Assembly (NCBI GenBank): GCA_029777095.1
Contig: JAKOTS010000091.1
Span: 1 to 33,850 of the forward strand
Direction of reading: 5' to 3'
DNA length: 33,850 nucleotides
From: Actinomycetes bacterium
GTDB taxonomy: Bacteria; Actinomycetota; Actinomycetes; Actinomycetales; Microbacteriaceae
Of this stretch, positions 26,702 through 33,850 are shown one piece after another. A model generated the notes under the pieces. The model was not told the DNA's origin. It was given only the letters and a program-made list of their open reading frames with translations, and searched no databases. How positions within the stretch are numbered: the stretch's first letter is position 1; every line of letters starts with the position of its first letter. Position numbers and translations under genes: made by a program.

Positions 26702-27625
26702 ATGTTTGCTTCGAAGAAGAAGACCAGGATCGGCCTCGCGGCACTGATCACCGCCGCAGCATTGGCCATCACCGGCTGCGCGAGCAGCGACCCGCTCGGC
26801 CCCAGCGCGGCTCCGAGCACGGGCGCCAGCGGCGACACCAGCACGATCGTCGTGGGCTCGCAGGCGTACTACTCGAACGAAATCATCGCCGAGATCTACG
26901 CGCAGGCGCTCGAGGGTGCGGGGTTCAAGGTGGAGCGCAAGTTCAACATCGGCCAGCGCGAGGCCTACATGCCCTCGATCGAGTCGGGCGAGATCGATCT
27001 CTTCCCCGAGTACACCGGCAACCTGTTGCAGTGGTTCGAAAAAGACACGACGGCACGCACCACAGATGACGTCTACGCGGCGCTGAAGACCGCGCTCCCG
27101 AAGGGCCTGGTCGTGCTCAACCAGGCTTCGGCGACCGACCAAGACTCGTACAACGTCACCGCAGACTTCGCCGCGACACACAACCTTAAGAGCATCGGCG
27201 ACCTCGCGGGCGTGCCCGAGGCGCTGACCCTCGGCGGGGCCCCCGAGCTTGCAGAACGCCCCTATGGGCCCAAGGGCCTGCTCGACCTGTACGACGTGAC
27301 CGTGCAGTTCATCGGCACCGGCGACACGACCGTCGAGGAACTCCTCGCCGGCACGATCAACATCGCCAACGTCTACAGCGCCGACCCTTCGATCCAGACC
27401 GACAGCCTGGTGACTCTCGCCGACCCGAAGGGGCTGTTCTTGGCATCGCACGTGGTGCCGCTCGTCAACGCCGACATCTCCGGCGAGATCGCCGATGTCA
27501 TCAACGCGGTGAGCGCGAAGTTGACGCCCGAGGCCCTGGTCGCCATGAACGTGCAGAGCACGGTCGATGAGCTGTCGCCCACGGTGATTGCGACCGAGTG
27601 GCTGAAAGCGCAGGGCCTTAACTAA
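26702..27625 (+). CDS. opuCC: OpuC-type substrate-binding lipoprotein
   Basis: A 307-residue lipoprotein that captures substrate outside the membrane. It has a basic start (MFASKKKTR), a hydrophobic core and a lipobox LAITGC, with Cys26 as the lipidated residue. A short Ser/Gly linker follows. The OpuAC/ProX-like domain includes VVGSQAYYSNEIIAEIYAQ, a region ending ESGEIDLFPEYTGNLL, and C-terminal LSPTVIATEWLKAQGL, typical of the OpuCC/OsmX class. ATG 26702 is preceded by GAAAGG eight bases away. It is separated by 64 bases from the permease, so it may have extra expression control, as is common for binding proteins. Exact ligand (betaine, choline, carnitine, ergothioneine) is not decidable by eye. 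Confidence 0.92.
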   Translation: MFASKKKTRIGLAALITAAALAITGCASSDPLGPSAAPSTGASGDTSTIVVGSQAYYSNEIIAEIYAQALEGAGFKVERKFNIGQREAYMPSIESGEIDLFPEYTGNLLQWFEKDTTARTTDDVYAALKTALPKGLVVLNQASATDQDSYNVTADFAATHNLKSIGDLAGVPEALTLGGAPELAERPYGPKGLLDLYDVTVQFIGTGDTTVEELLAGTINIANVYSADPSIQTDSLVTLADPKGLFLASHVVPLVNADISGEIADVINAVSAKLTPEALVAMNVQSTVDELSPTVIATEWLKAQGLN

Positions 27626-27634
27626 CGAGGTGCC

Positions 27635-27640
27635 TAGACT
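27635..27640 (+). promoter_or_regulatory. Candidate -10 (TAGACT) upstream of ctaG-like gene
   Basis: TAGACT at 27635-27640, ten bases after the binding-protein stop, would start transcription near 27647 and leave a leader of about 36 bases before TTG 27683. No -35 is evident. Confidence 0.4.
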
Positions 27641-27682
27641 GGGAGGCGTCAGCACCACGCGAAGAGAAAGCCCTGAGCGGTA

Positions 27683-28600
27683 TTGAGTAAGACTGCGGTC
27701 ACCCTTCCACCTCCGACCGCCCAGAACCTGTTCGAGCTTGTCTCGCCCTGGGCGTCGGTCGTTTCGGTACTGGCGATCGTTCTCGCCGCGCTCTACCTTT
27801 GGGGCGCGATCGCGCTGTGGTCGCGGGGCCGCTCCTGGTCGGTGCTGCGCACGGGCACCTTTCTGGTCGGCACCGTGCTGCTGTTTCTCGTGGGCGGCAT
27901 GGGCGTCAACGGCTATGCCGACGAGTTGCTTTCTGCGCTCATCTTTCAACAGATCACGTTGATGACGCTGATCCCGCCGCTCCTGATCATCGGTTCTCCC
28001 GGCAGGTTGCTGCTGCGCGCCACCCCGCACCGCGGGCTCGGCAGGGTGGCGTTGCGCATCGCGCTCGGTGGGCTGAGGTCTCAGGTCGCGGCGTTCGCGC
28101 TCCATCCCGCGGTCGCAATCCTGATCGTCGCGCTCGCGTACATGGGTCTCTACCTCAGCGGCCTCGTGAACGTCATCATCGCCTGGCCGTTCGGGCACCA
28201 GCTGCTGCTCGTGCTCTTCCTGTGCGGCGGCATCGTCGCGGGTGTGCCGCTCTGGTCGTCCGACCCGATGCCGCGCCCGCCCTCGTACGCCGGGCGCCTC
28301 GGCGCCGTGATCGTCGAGATCCAGATCCACGCGATCTTTGGCCTGATCCTGCTCCTGAGCCCGGCTGGCCTGATCGCCGGTTTCGCCACGCCGCCCGAGG
28401 CGTGGGGGCTCACCGAGGGCCTCGACCAGCAGCTCGCCGGGACCCTGATGTGGACGTATGCCGAGCTCCCGCTCCTCATCGTCCTCATCGTGATCCTCAG
28501 CCGCTGGCGCACAAGAGACCTGAAGCTGGCAAGAATTCGGCAATCGCGAGACGACGAAGACCTCGACCGTTACAACGAGTACCTCGCGAAGCTGAAGTAG
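27683..28600 (+). CDS. ctaG: CtaG-type (caa3) cytochrome c oxidase assembly membrane protein
   Basis: A 305-residue polytopic membrane protein of the Caa3_CtaG family, associated with cytochrome c oxidase biogenesis or copper handling. It has about seven hydrophobic segments. The family-type stretches FQQITLMTLIPPLLIIGSP, HPAVAILIVALAYMGLYLSG and SSDPMPRPPSYAGRL are present, and a charged cytoplasmic tail ends DRYNEYLAKLK. The only start before the first helix is TTG 27683 (MSKTAVTLPPP), with a weak ribosome site (GAGCGG). The exact start is therefore less certain. It converges on the ABC-F gene with four bases between stops. Confidence 0.8.
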   Translation: MSKTAVTLPPPTAQNLFELVSPWASVVSVLAIVLAALYLWGAIALWSRGRSWSVLRTGTFLVGTVLLFLVGGMGVNGYADELLSALIFQQITLMTLIPPLLIIGSPGRLLLRATPHRGLGRVALRIALGGLRSQVAAFALHPAVAILIVALAYMGLYLSGLVNVIIAWPFGHQLLLVLFLCGGIVAGVPLWSSDPMPRPPSYAGRLGAVIVEIQIHAIFGLILLLSPAGLIAGFATPPEAWGLTEGLDQQLAGTLMWTYAELPLLIVLIVILSRWRTRDLKLARIRQSRDDEDLDRYNEYLAKLK

Positions 28601-28608
28601 CGCGCTAC
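28597..28608. other. 12-bp palindrome joining two convergent stop codons
   Basis: GTAGCGCGCTAC is a perfect palindrome. It contains the TAG stop of the ctaG-like gene (28598-28600) and, on the other strand, the TAG stop of the ABC-F gene (28607-28605). It is too short for a convincing terminator. Confidence 0.5.
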
Positions 28609-30449
28609 GCGAGCAGTTCGCTCAGTTCGAGCCAGCGATCTTCGAGACGCGCGACTTCGGCCTCGTGCGACTCAAGCTCGGCGGTGAGGCCGCCGATGCC
28701 GGCATAGTCGCTCTGATCGTGCGCGGCGATGCGCTGGTGCGAGGTGTGGATCTCGGCCGCGAGCTTGACGAGTCGCCGGTCGATCGCCGAGAGTTCCTTC
28801 TCGGCATTTCGACGCTCGGCGCCGGCAAGGGCCACGGGCGCGGCCGTCGTGCCGCGCTTTGGTGCGGATGCGGCATCCGTCGTCGACACGTTGAGCGAGC
28901 CGCCCGCACTCGGCGCGGCACCGTGCCCTGCGGCCTGACGCTGCAGGTACTCCTCGACGCCGCCGGGAAGGTGGCGGAGGTTGCCACCCTCGATCGCGTA
29001 CTGGTTGTCGGTGACGCGCTCGATCAGGTAGCGGTCGTGCGAGACCACGAGCAGCGTGCCGGGCCAGGTGTCGAGGAGGTCTTCCATCGCCGCGAGCATG
29101 TCGGTGTCGAGGTCGTTGCTCGGCTCATCGAGGATGAGCACGTTGGGCTCGCCCATCAGCACGAGCAGGAGTTGGAGGCGTCGGCGCTGGCCGCCGGAAA
29201 GGTCGCGGACGGGCGTTGAGAGCTCGGAGGAGCGGAACCCCAGGCGCTCGAGCAACTGTGTGGGGCTGAGCTCCTTGCCCTCACTCATGAAGCTCGTCTT
29301 TTGCAGGTCGAGGACCTCGCGCACCTTCGCGTTCGCGAACTCGTCGAGCTCGGTCAGCTGCTGGCTGAGCGTCGCCACGCGCACGGTCACCCCGCGCTTG
29401 ACCTTGCCGGAGGTAGGTTGCACATCGCCGGTCACAAGGCCCAGCAGCGTCGACTTGCCCACACCGTTTGGCCCCAGGATGCCGGTACGCTCGCCGGGCG
29501 CGATACGCCACTCGACATCGCGCAAGACCTCGTGCGCCGCGCCGCCAGGCGTGGCCGGCGGGTACGTGACACCAACATCGAGCAGGTCGACGACGTCTTT
29601 GCCGAGGCGCGCGGTCGCGAGGCGCGCGAGGTCGACGCTGTCGCGGGGGGCGGGTTCATCGGCGATCAGCTGTGTCGCCGCATCGATGCGAAACTTCGGC
29701 TTACTCGTGCGTGCGGGGGCGCCGCGGCGAAGCCAGGCGAGCTCCTTGCGCAGGATGTTGCGGCGCTTCGTTTCGGCCACGTCCTGCTGGCGGCGGCGTT
29801 CCATTCGCTGCAGAATGTAGGCCGCGTAGCCGCCCTCGAAGGGCTCGACTTCGCCGTCGTGGACCTCCCACATGCGGGTGCACACCTCGTCGAGGAACCA
29901 CCGGTCGTGCGTCACGATAAGCAGGCCACCGGCGGTGCTCGACCAGCGCGTCTTCAGGTGCTTCGCGAGCCAGGCAATGCCTTCCATGTCGAGGTGGTTG
30001 GTGGGCTCATCGAGCGCGAGCACATCCCACTCGCCGACGAGGAGCTTGGCGAGTGAGACACGGCGGCGCTGTCCACCGCTGAGGTCGTCGACCGAGCCCT
30101 TCCAGTCGATGCCACGCACGAGCCCCTGCAGCACATCGCGCACGCGGGCATCGCCCGCCCACTCGTACTCGGGAATATCGCCAACAATTGCGTGCTCGAC
30201 CGTGGAGCCAGCAGGGAGGTCGTCGGTCTGCGCGAGCATGCCAACGAGCAGGCTGCCGCGGTGCGTCACGGTGCCGCCATGGGGCACGATGCTGCCCGTG
30301 AGCACTTTCATAAGGGTGGACTTGCCGTCGCCGTTGCGACCGACGATGCCGACACGGTCACCTTCGGCGATCCCGACGGTAACGTCGCCGAGCACGACTT
30401 TTGCGGGATATTCGAGATGGAGGGACTCGCCCCCAAGCAGGTGGGCCAT
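28605..30449 (-). CDS. uup: Uup-type ABC-F ATPase
   Basis: A 614-residue soluble protein with two ABC ATPase domains and no membrane segment. ABC-F proteins act on the ribosome. Domain 1 has GRNGDGKST 37-45, LSGGQ 123-127 and DEPTNHLD 147-154. Domain 2 has GPNGVGKST 326-334, LSGGQ 417-421 and DEPSNDLD 441-448. The interdomain linker contains KELAWLRRGAPARTSK, the Uup signature, and the C-terminal 70 or so residues form a coiled coil, also Uup-like. Uup is linked to suppression of transposon precise excision and to ribosome function. No Shine-Dalgarno site precedes ATG 30449, but TACGCT is exactly six bases upstream. It lies 21 bases after the MarR gene on the same strand. Confidence 0.94.
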   Translation of the reverse strand: MAHLLGGESLHLEYPAKVVLGDVTVGIAEGDRVGIVGRNGDGKSTLMKVLTGSIVPHGGTVTHRGSLLVGMLAQTDDLPAGSTVEHAIVGDIPEYEWAGDARVRDVLQGLVRGIDWKGSVDDLSGGQRRRVSLAKLLVGEWDVLALDEPTNHLDMEGIAWLAKHLKTRWSSTAGGLLIVTHDRWFLDEVCTRMWEVHDGEVEPFEGGYAAYILQRMERRRQQDVAETKRRNILRKELAWLRRGAPARTSKPKFRIDAATQLIADEPAPRDSVDLARLATARLGKDVVDLLDVGVTYPPATPGGAAHEVLRDVEWRIAPGERTGILGPNGVGKSTLLGLVTGDVQPTSGKVKRGVTVRVATLSQQLTELDEFANAKVREVLDLQKTSFMSEGKELSPTQLLERLGFRSSELSTPVRDLSGGQRRRLQLLLVLMGEPNVLILDEPSNDLDTDMLAAMEDLLDTWPGTLLVVSHDRYLIERVTDNQYAIEGGNLRHLPGGVEEYLQRQAAGHGAAPSAGGSLNVSTTDAASAPKRGTTAAPVALAGAERRNAEKELSAIDRRLVKLAAEIHTSHQRIAAHDQSDYAGIGGLTAELESHEAEVARLEDRWLELSELLA

Positions 30450-30461
30450 GTTCCCAGCGTA
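30450..30461 (-). promoter_or_regulatory. Leaderless uup promoter -10 (TACGCT-N6-ATG)
   Basis: On the minus strand TACGCT (30461-30456) lies six bases before ATG 30449, just after the stop of the MarR gene. It may give uup expression independent of the regulator gene. Confidence 0.5.
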
Positions 30462-30470
30462 CGGGTCTTC

Positions 30471-30986
30471 TTAGTGCGAACCGTCCCGTGCGCCGTCGAA
30501 CTCGAGGCTGAGGCGCCGCAACAGCGCGGCGAGGCGTTCGCGCTCGGCGCGGGAGAGCACTGAGAGCAGGGCGGCTTCGGCGTCGACGAGGCGCGTGATT
30601 GCGGCATCCAATCGAATCTTGCCGTCTTCGGTGAGGGTCACCAGCACGCTCCGGCCGTCGACGGGATCGCTGCGACGATGCACGAGGCGGCGGGCAACGA
30701 GCCGGTCGATCCGGTTGGTCATCGTGCCGCTCGAGACCAGGGTCTGCTGTAGGAGCGCCTTCGGGCTCAGCTCGAACGGCTCGCCGGCGCGGCGCAGCGC
30801 CGACAGCACGTCCCACTCCCAGGGCTCGAGGTCGCTGCGCTGGAACGCGGCGCGCCGGGCACGGTCGAGGTGGCGCGAGAGCCGATCGACGCGAGAGAGC
30901 ACTTCGAGCGGTGAAAAGTCGAGGTCTGGTCGCTGTCGCCCCCACGCTTCTACGATGCGGTCGACTTCGTCCATTTCGGGGGGCAT
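30471..30986 (-). CDS. MarR-family transcriptional regulator
   Basis: A 171-residue winged-helix dimeric regulator. It carries the MarR pattern LEPWEWDVLSALRRAG, then the recognition helix LVSSGTMTNRIDRLVARRLVHR and the wing DPVDGRSVLVTLTEDG. A C-terminal dimerisation helix ends in LSLEFDGARDG. The DxRS wing motif is classic for MarR. ATG 30986 has no ribosome site; AATAAT lies six bases upstream as a -10, so it may be leaderless (a second in-frame ATG is at 30974). The -10 overlaps CCATTATTGG (30991-31000), a near-palindrome that could be its own operator. It precedes uup and is divergent from tRNA-Gln. Ligand unknown. Confidence 0.9.
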   Translation of the reverse strand: MPPEMDEVDRIVEAWGRQRPDLDFSPLEVLSRVDRLSRHLDRARRAAFQRSDLEPWEWDVLSALRRAGEPFELSPKALLQQTLVSSGTMTNRIDRLVARRLVHRRSDPVDGRSVLVTLTEDGKIRLDAAITRLVDAEAALLSVLSRAERERLAALLRRLSLEFDGARDGSH

Positions 30987-31000
30987 TCACCCATTATTGG
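30987..31000 (-). promoter_or_regulatory. marR -10 (AATAAT) with near-palindrome
   Basis: AATAAT (30998-30993, minus strand) lies six bases before ATG 30986 and matches the -10 consensus at five of six positions. CCATTATTGG (31000-30991) is symmetric at eight of ten positions, a possible autoregulatory site. Confidence 0.45.
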
Positions 31001-31054
31001 CGCATTCCCTTGGGTACGCGGTGCGTTGGGGGAAATGGGGCGCCCGGCGTCTGG

Positions 31055-31060
31055 CAGAAT
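31055..31060 (+). promoter_or_regulatory. Candidate -10 for tRNA-Gln
   Basis: CAGAAT at 31055-31060 matches the -10 consensus at four of six bases, about 28 bases before the mature tRNA. No clear -35 is found at 16-19 bp. Confidence 0.3.
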
Positions 31061-31087
31061 TGATGAGTGCGCCCATGCGGGCCGCAT

Positions 31088-31159
31088 TCCGCCGTAGTGT
31101 AATGGCAGCACGACAGCCTTTGGAGCTGTTCGGTCTAGGTTCGAATCCTGGCGGCGGAG
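31088..31159 (+). tRNA. tRNA-Gln (anticodon TTG)
   Basis: The cloverleaf can be drawn fully by hand. The acceptor stem TCCGCCG (31088-31094) pairs with CGGCGGA (31152-31158). The D stem is GTGT/GCAC. The anticodon stem ACAGC (31113-31117) pairs with GCTGT (31125-31129), enclosing loop CTTTGGA with anticodon TTG at 31120-31122. The T stem CTAGG/CCTGG encloses loop TTCGAAT. The discriminator is G31159. The 3' CCA is not encoded; the genome reads C-GTG there, the GTG being the glmU start codon. Confidence 0.97.
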
Positions 31160-31160
31160 C

Positions 31161-32618
31161 GTGGATACTCAACTGGCTGTCGTCGTCCTCGCCGCTGGGC
31201 AGGGAACGCGCATGAAATCGTCGCTTCCTAAGGTGCTGCACCCGCTTGGCGGTCGCACGCTTGTCGGTCACGTGCTCGATACCGCGGCAACCCTCGATGC
31301 GGGCCACGTGCTGGCCGTCGTGCGCTTCGAGCGTGACCGCATCGTCGAAGCGTTGCAGGCAGAGCAGTCGCCCGTGCAGGTCGTCGATCAAGACGACGTT
31401 CCAGGCACCGGCCGGGCGGTGGCGCAGGCGATCGACGCGCTCCCCGCCGACTTTGCCGGCGACGTGCTCGTGCTCAGCGGCGATGTGCCGCTGCTCGACA
31501 ATGAGACCCTCAGCGCGCTGCTTTCGGAGCACCGGGCAGCGCACGCCGCGGCAACCCTGCTGAGCGCACAGCTGGGCAACCCGACCGGGTACGGCCGAGT
31601 GATTCGCGACACCGATGGCGGCGTCGCCCGCATCGTGGAGCAGAAAGACGCGTCGGCCGAAGAGCTGACTGTCACCGAGGTCAACGCCGGGGTCTACGTG
31701 TTCCGGGCCGCCGCGCTTCGGGCACACATCGGCGGGCTGACGACCGACAACGCGCAGGGCGAGATGTATCTCACCGACATGGTGGCGCTGCTGCGCGGCG
31801 CTGGCGAGTCCGTCGCGGCGCGCACGATCTCTGATTCGTCCCTCGTCGAGGGTGTCAACGACCGCGTGCAACTGGCCGCGGCCGCGGCACGCCTGAACGC
31901 CCGGGTCATCCGCCACTGGCAGCTCGCCGGCGTGACGGTGCAAGACCCGGCAACCACCTGGATCGACGTGACGGCGACCCTCGCCCCCGACGTAACGCTG
32001 CTGCCAGGCACGCAGATTCTGCGGGCAACGGTGATTGGCGCGGGCGCCACCATCGGCCCCGACACGACGCTGAGTGACTGCGAGGTGGGGGAGGGTGCGA
32101 CCATTCGCCGCTCCGATGCAAGCCTCGCGGTGATCGGTGCCGGCGCAAGTGTGGGCCCGTTCGCCTACCTGCGCCCGGGCACGGAGCTTGGCGTCGACGG
32201 CAAGATCGGCACGTTCGTCGAAACGAAGAACGCGACGATCGGCCGGGGCAGCAAGGTGCCGCACCTCTCGTACATCGGCGACGCGACCATCGGCGAGGGC
32301 GTAAATCTTGGCGCCGGCGCGATCACCGCGAACTATGACGACCTGGCGAAGCACCGCACCGAGATTGGCGACCAGGTACATTCGGGGTCGCACACGGTGT
32401 TCGTGGCTCCCGTTAGAGTTGGTGCAGGTGCGAAGACCGGGGCCGGTGCAGTTGTCCGCAAGGACGTGCCCGCCGGGGCCCTTGCGCTCAGCGTGTCACC
32501 TCAACGAAATGTTGAGGGTTGGGTCGAAAAAAATCGAGCGGGCACCGAGGCGGCTGCGGTAGCAGACCGTACTCAGCGCGCAGAAAAGGCGAGCAATGGG
32601 CAAGAAGTTGAAGGCTGA
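31161..32618 (+). CDS. glmU: Bifunctional GlcN-1-P acetyltransferase / GlcNAc-1-P uridylyltransferase
   Basis: A 485-residue enzyme that makes UDP-GlcNAc for peptidoglycan and other glycans. The uridylyltransferase domain carries LAAGQGTRMKSSLPK at 10-24. The C-terminal half is a left-handed beta-helix with hexapeptide repeats (TIGRGS, TIGEGV) and the catalytic region KVPHLSYIGDA, then NLGAGAITANYDD. GTG 31161 is the only standard start codon upstream of the essential N-terminal motif, and it lies one base after tRNA-Gln. No separate ribosome site fits, because the preceding bases are the tRNA acceptor stem. The last 23 bases overlap the start of prs, matching the conserved actinobacterial glmU-prs order. 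Confidence 0.96.
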   Translation: MDTQLAVVVLAAGQGTRMKSSLPKVLHPLGGRTLVGHVLDTAATLDAGHVLAVVRFERDRIVEALQAEQSPVQVVDQDDVPGTGRAVAQAIDALPADFAGDVLVLSGDVPLLDNETLSALLSEHRAAHAAATLLSAQLGNPTGYGRVIRDTDGGVARIVEQKDASAEELTVTEVNAGVYVFRAAALRAHIGGLTTDNAQGEMYLTDMVALLRGAGESVAARTISDSSLVEGVNDRVQLAAAAARLNARVIRHWQLAGVTVQDPATTWIDVTATLAPDVTLLPGTQILRATVIGAGATIGPDTTLSDCEVGEGATIRRSDASLAVIGAGASVGPFAYLRPGTELGVDGKIGTFVETKNATIGRGSKVPHLSYIGDATIGEGVNLGAGAITANYDDLAKHRTEIGDQVHSGSHTVFVAPVRVGAGAKTGAGAVVRKDVPAGALALSVSPQRNVEGWVEKNRAGTEAAAVADRTQRAEKASNGQEVEG

Positions 32619-33618
32619 GAAGTCGAAGTCTGACCGACCGGGAATTGTCACCCGCAGCAGCAAGAGGTTGGTGCTGGTCTCAGGGCGTTCCCACCCTCAG
32701 TTGGCCGAGGATGTGGCCAAGGCCCTCAACTCGGAGCTCCTCCCGACCGAGCACCGCACCTTCGCCAGCGGCGAGATTTATACCCGCTTTGGCGAGAGCG
32801 TGCGCGGTTGCGACGCGTTCGTGATCCAGACGTTCGGCCAGCCGGTCAACGAGTGGATCATGGAAATGCTGATCATGGTCGACGCGCTGAAGCGTGCTTC
32901 GGCCAAGCGGATCACTGTCGTTGCCCCGTACTACCCGTACTCGCGTCAAGACAAGAAGGGCCGCGGTCGCGAGCCCATCAGCGCACGCCTCATCGCCGAC
33001 CTCATGAAGACCGCCGGCGCAAACCGCATCATGAGCGTCGACCTGCACGCAGCACAGATTCAGGGCTTCTTCAACGGCCCAGTTGATCACCTCTTCGCTC
33101 AGCCGGTGTTGCTTGAGTACTTCAAGTCGAAGCTCGAAGCAGATCGTGACCTGGTTACCGTTGTGTCGCCCGACATGGGCCGCGTGCGCGTCGCCGACAA
33201 CTGGTCAGACCAGCTCGGCGCACCGCTCGCGATTATCCACAAGCGCCGCGACCCCAAGGTCGCGAACCAGGTCACCGTCCACGAAATCGTGGGCCAGGTC
33301 GAGGGCCGTATCTGCCTGCTGGTCGATGACATGATCGACACCGGTGGCACGATCGTCAAGGCTGCCGAGGCGCTGAAGAAGAATGGTGCACTGCGCGTCA
33401 TCGTGGCTGCAACGCACGCGGTCTTCAGTGACCCGGCACCGCAGATTCTGACCTCGGACGCAATCGATGAGGTTGTCGTCACCGACACACTTCCGCTCCC
33501 CGAAGACCGCCACTTCGAAGGCCTGACCGTGTTGCCCATCGCGCCGCTGCTGGCCCGCGCAATCCACGAAGTGTTCGAAGACGGATCGGTCACCAGCATG
33601 TTTGACGGGGCCGCCTAG
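32596..33618 (+). CDS. prs: Ribose-phosphate pyrophosphokinase
   Basis: A 340-residue enzyme making PRPP from ribose-5-phosphate and ATP for nucleotide, His and Trp synthesis. It shows VSGRSHPQLAEDVA, the ATP loop APYYPYSRQDKKGRGREPIS, the metal-binding VDLHAAQIQGFF and the PRPP loop DDMIDTGGT at 244-252. The catalytic domain begins near residue 24. The first 22 residues are Lys-rich and encoded in the overlap with glmU. ATG 32596 is supported by GAAAAGG about six bases upstream, inside glmU. Translation is therefore coupled to glmU. Confidence 0.96.
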   Translation: MGKKLKAEKSKSDRPGIVTRSSKRLVLVSGRSHPQLAEDVAKALNSELLPTEHRTFASGEIYTRFGESVRGCDAFVIQTFGQPVNEWIMEMLIMVDALKRASAKRITVVAPYYPYSRQDKKGRGREPISARLIADLMKTAGANRIMSVDLHAAQIQGFFNGPVDHLFAQPVLLEYFKSKLEADRDLVTVVSPDMGRVRVADNWSDQLGAPLAIIHKRRDPKVANQVTVHEIVGQVEGRICLLVDDMIDTGGTIVKAAEALKKNGALRVIVAATHAVFSDPAPQILTSDAIDEVVVTDTLPLPEDRHFEGLTVLPIAPLLARAIHEVFEDGSVTSMFDGAA

Positions 33619-33655
33619 CCCACGATAATTGCTCTGCAATGAGCAGTTGCAACGC

Positions 33656-33696
33656 AAAAGAGCCGGTCCCTGTGGGGGGACCGGCTCTTTTTGTGT
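33656..33696. terminator. Bidirectional intrinsic terminator after prs
   Basis: AAAAGAGCCGGTCCC (33656-33670) and its perfect complement (33677-33691) form a 15-bp stem with a six-base loop, followed by a T-rich run. The A-run on the left side gives the same signal for the opposing acyl-CoA dehydrogenase gene. It is the clearest rho-independent terminator in the window. Confidence 0.95.
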
Positions 33697-33702
33697 TGGT
33701 GC

Positions 33703-33850
33703 TTAGTCGACCGTCATGGTCTCGGCGAGCACCCGGAGGTGGTCGTCGGTAGCGCCGAACGTGCGGGTCGTAGCGACGACGCGCGAGAGGTAGTGGCTGA
33801 TCGGGTATTCGAACGTGATACCGATACCACCGTGCATCTGCACGTACTGC
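33703..33850 (-). CDS. Acyl-CoA dehydrogenase, C-terminal end (start outside window)
   Basis: The last 48 residues of a minus-strand gene are visible, ending with TAA (33705-33703). The visible part begins QYVQMHGGIGITFEYPISHY and continues with TTRTFGATDDHLRVLAE. QxHGGxGxTxExP is the C-terminal FAD/CoA-site signature of acyl-CoA dehydrogenases, which oxidise acyl-CoA thioesters at the alpha-beta bond using FAD. The catalytic Glu and the substrate pocket lie beyond the window, so chain-length preference is unknown. It converges on prs across the shared terminator. Confidence 0.9.
   Translation of the reverse strand, partial: QYVQMHGGIGITFEYPISHYLSRVVATTRTFGATDDHLRVLAETMTVD

Noticed and set aside
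26615..28543. A 642-codon minus-strand frame opposite opuCC and ctaG
   Set aside because: It is rich in Arg, Asp and Gln with no domain, and lies opposite two recognisable genes. It is a GC-driven shadow.
30987..32393. A 468-codon minus-strand frame opposite glmU and tRNA-Gln
   Set aside because: It covers a tRNA and glmU in antisense and shows no protein-family features.

Overview
The window is chromosomal DNA of a high-GC (roughly two-thirds G+C by eye) actinobacterium, most likely of the Microbacteriaceae. The clues are dense gene packing, many GTG starts and ATGA overlaps, actinobacterial-type MetG, Prs, GlmU and Pmt proteins, and a heat-shock promoter with HspR-type HAIR operators. No phage, insertion sequence, integrase or CRISPR array is visible. 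It reads as core chromosome with a few accessory insertions.

Layout. 1-266: end of an MBL-fold hydrolase. 346-3065: a ClpC-like AAA+ unfoldase behind a promoter with two tandem HAIR elements. 3109-5558 (minus): a NYN-LOTUS protein translationally coupled to an RsmC/RlmG-like rRNA methyltransferase. 5641-6735: a small membrane protein and a rhodanese-type sulfurtransferase. 6767-11782 (minus): the RNA helicase HrpA followed by a quinone oxidoreductase. 11886-14716: a four-gene operon (membrane protein, winged-helix regulator, ABC ATPase, ABC permease) with a perfect operator palindrome over its promoter. 14776-15612: an aldo/keto reductase. 15890-21816: the actinobacterial housekeeping block pmt / rsmI-metG-tatD-rsmA. 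21826-23466: a VOC protein and a second aldo/keto reductase. 23494-27625: ispE coupled by ATGA overlaps to an OpuC-type osmoprotectant ABC transporter. 27683-28600: a CtaG-like membrane protein. 28605-30986 (minus): a MarR regulator and a Uup-type ABC-F protein. 31088-33618: tRNA-Gln, glmU and prs, ended by a strong intrinsic terminator. 33703-33850 (minus): end of an acyl-CoA dehydrogenase.

How the genes fit together. The pmt-rsmI-metG-tatD-rsmA-ispE ... uup ... glmU-prs order resembles the mycobacterial region Rv1002c-Rv1018c. Here rpfB, pth and rplY are absent, and a transporter operon, an aldo/keto reductase and a VOC gene are present instead. Many products act on RNA or translation (RsmC-like, NYN-LOTUS, HrpA, RsmI, MetG, RsmA, Uup, tRNA-Gln).

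The most striking non-coding pattern is leaderless gene starts. At least five unlinked genes carry a TAnnnT hexamer exactly six bases before their start codon (TAGGCT three times, TAGGTT, TACGCT), and several more fit a looser form. This places transcription start on the first base of the start codon. In the same vein, the glmU GTG lies one base after the tRNA-Gln discriminator base, so tRNA 3' processing could itself release a nearly leaderless glmU mRNA. No wholly new system was identified; the best leads are regulatory.
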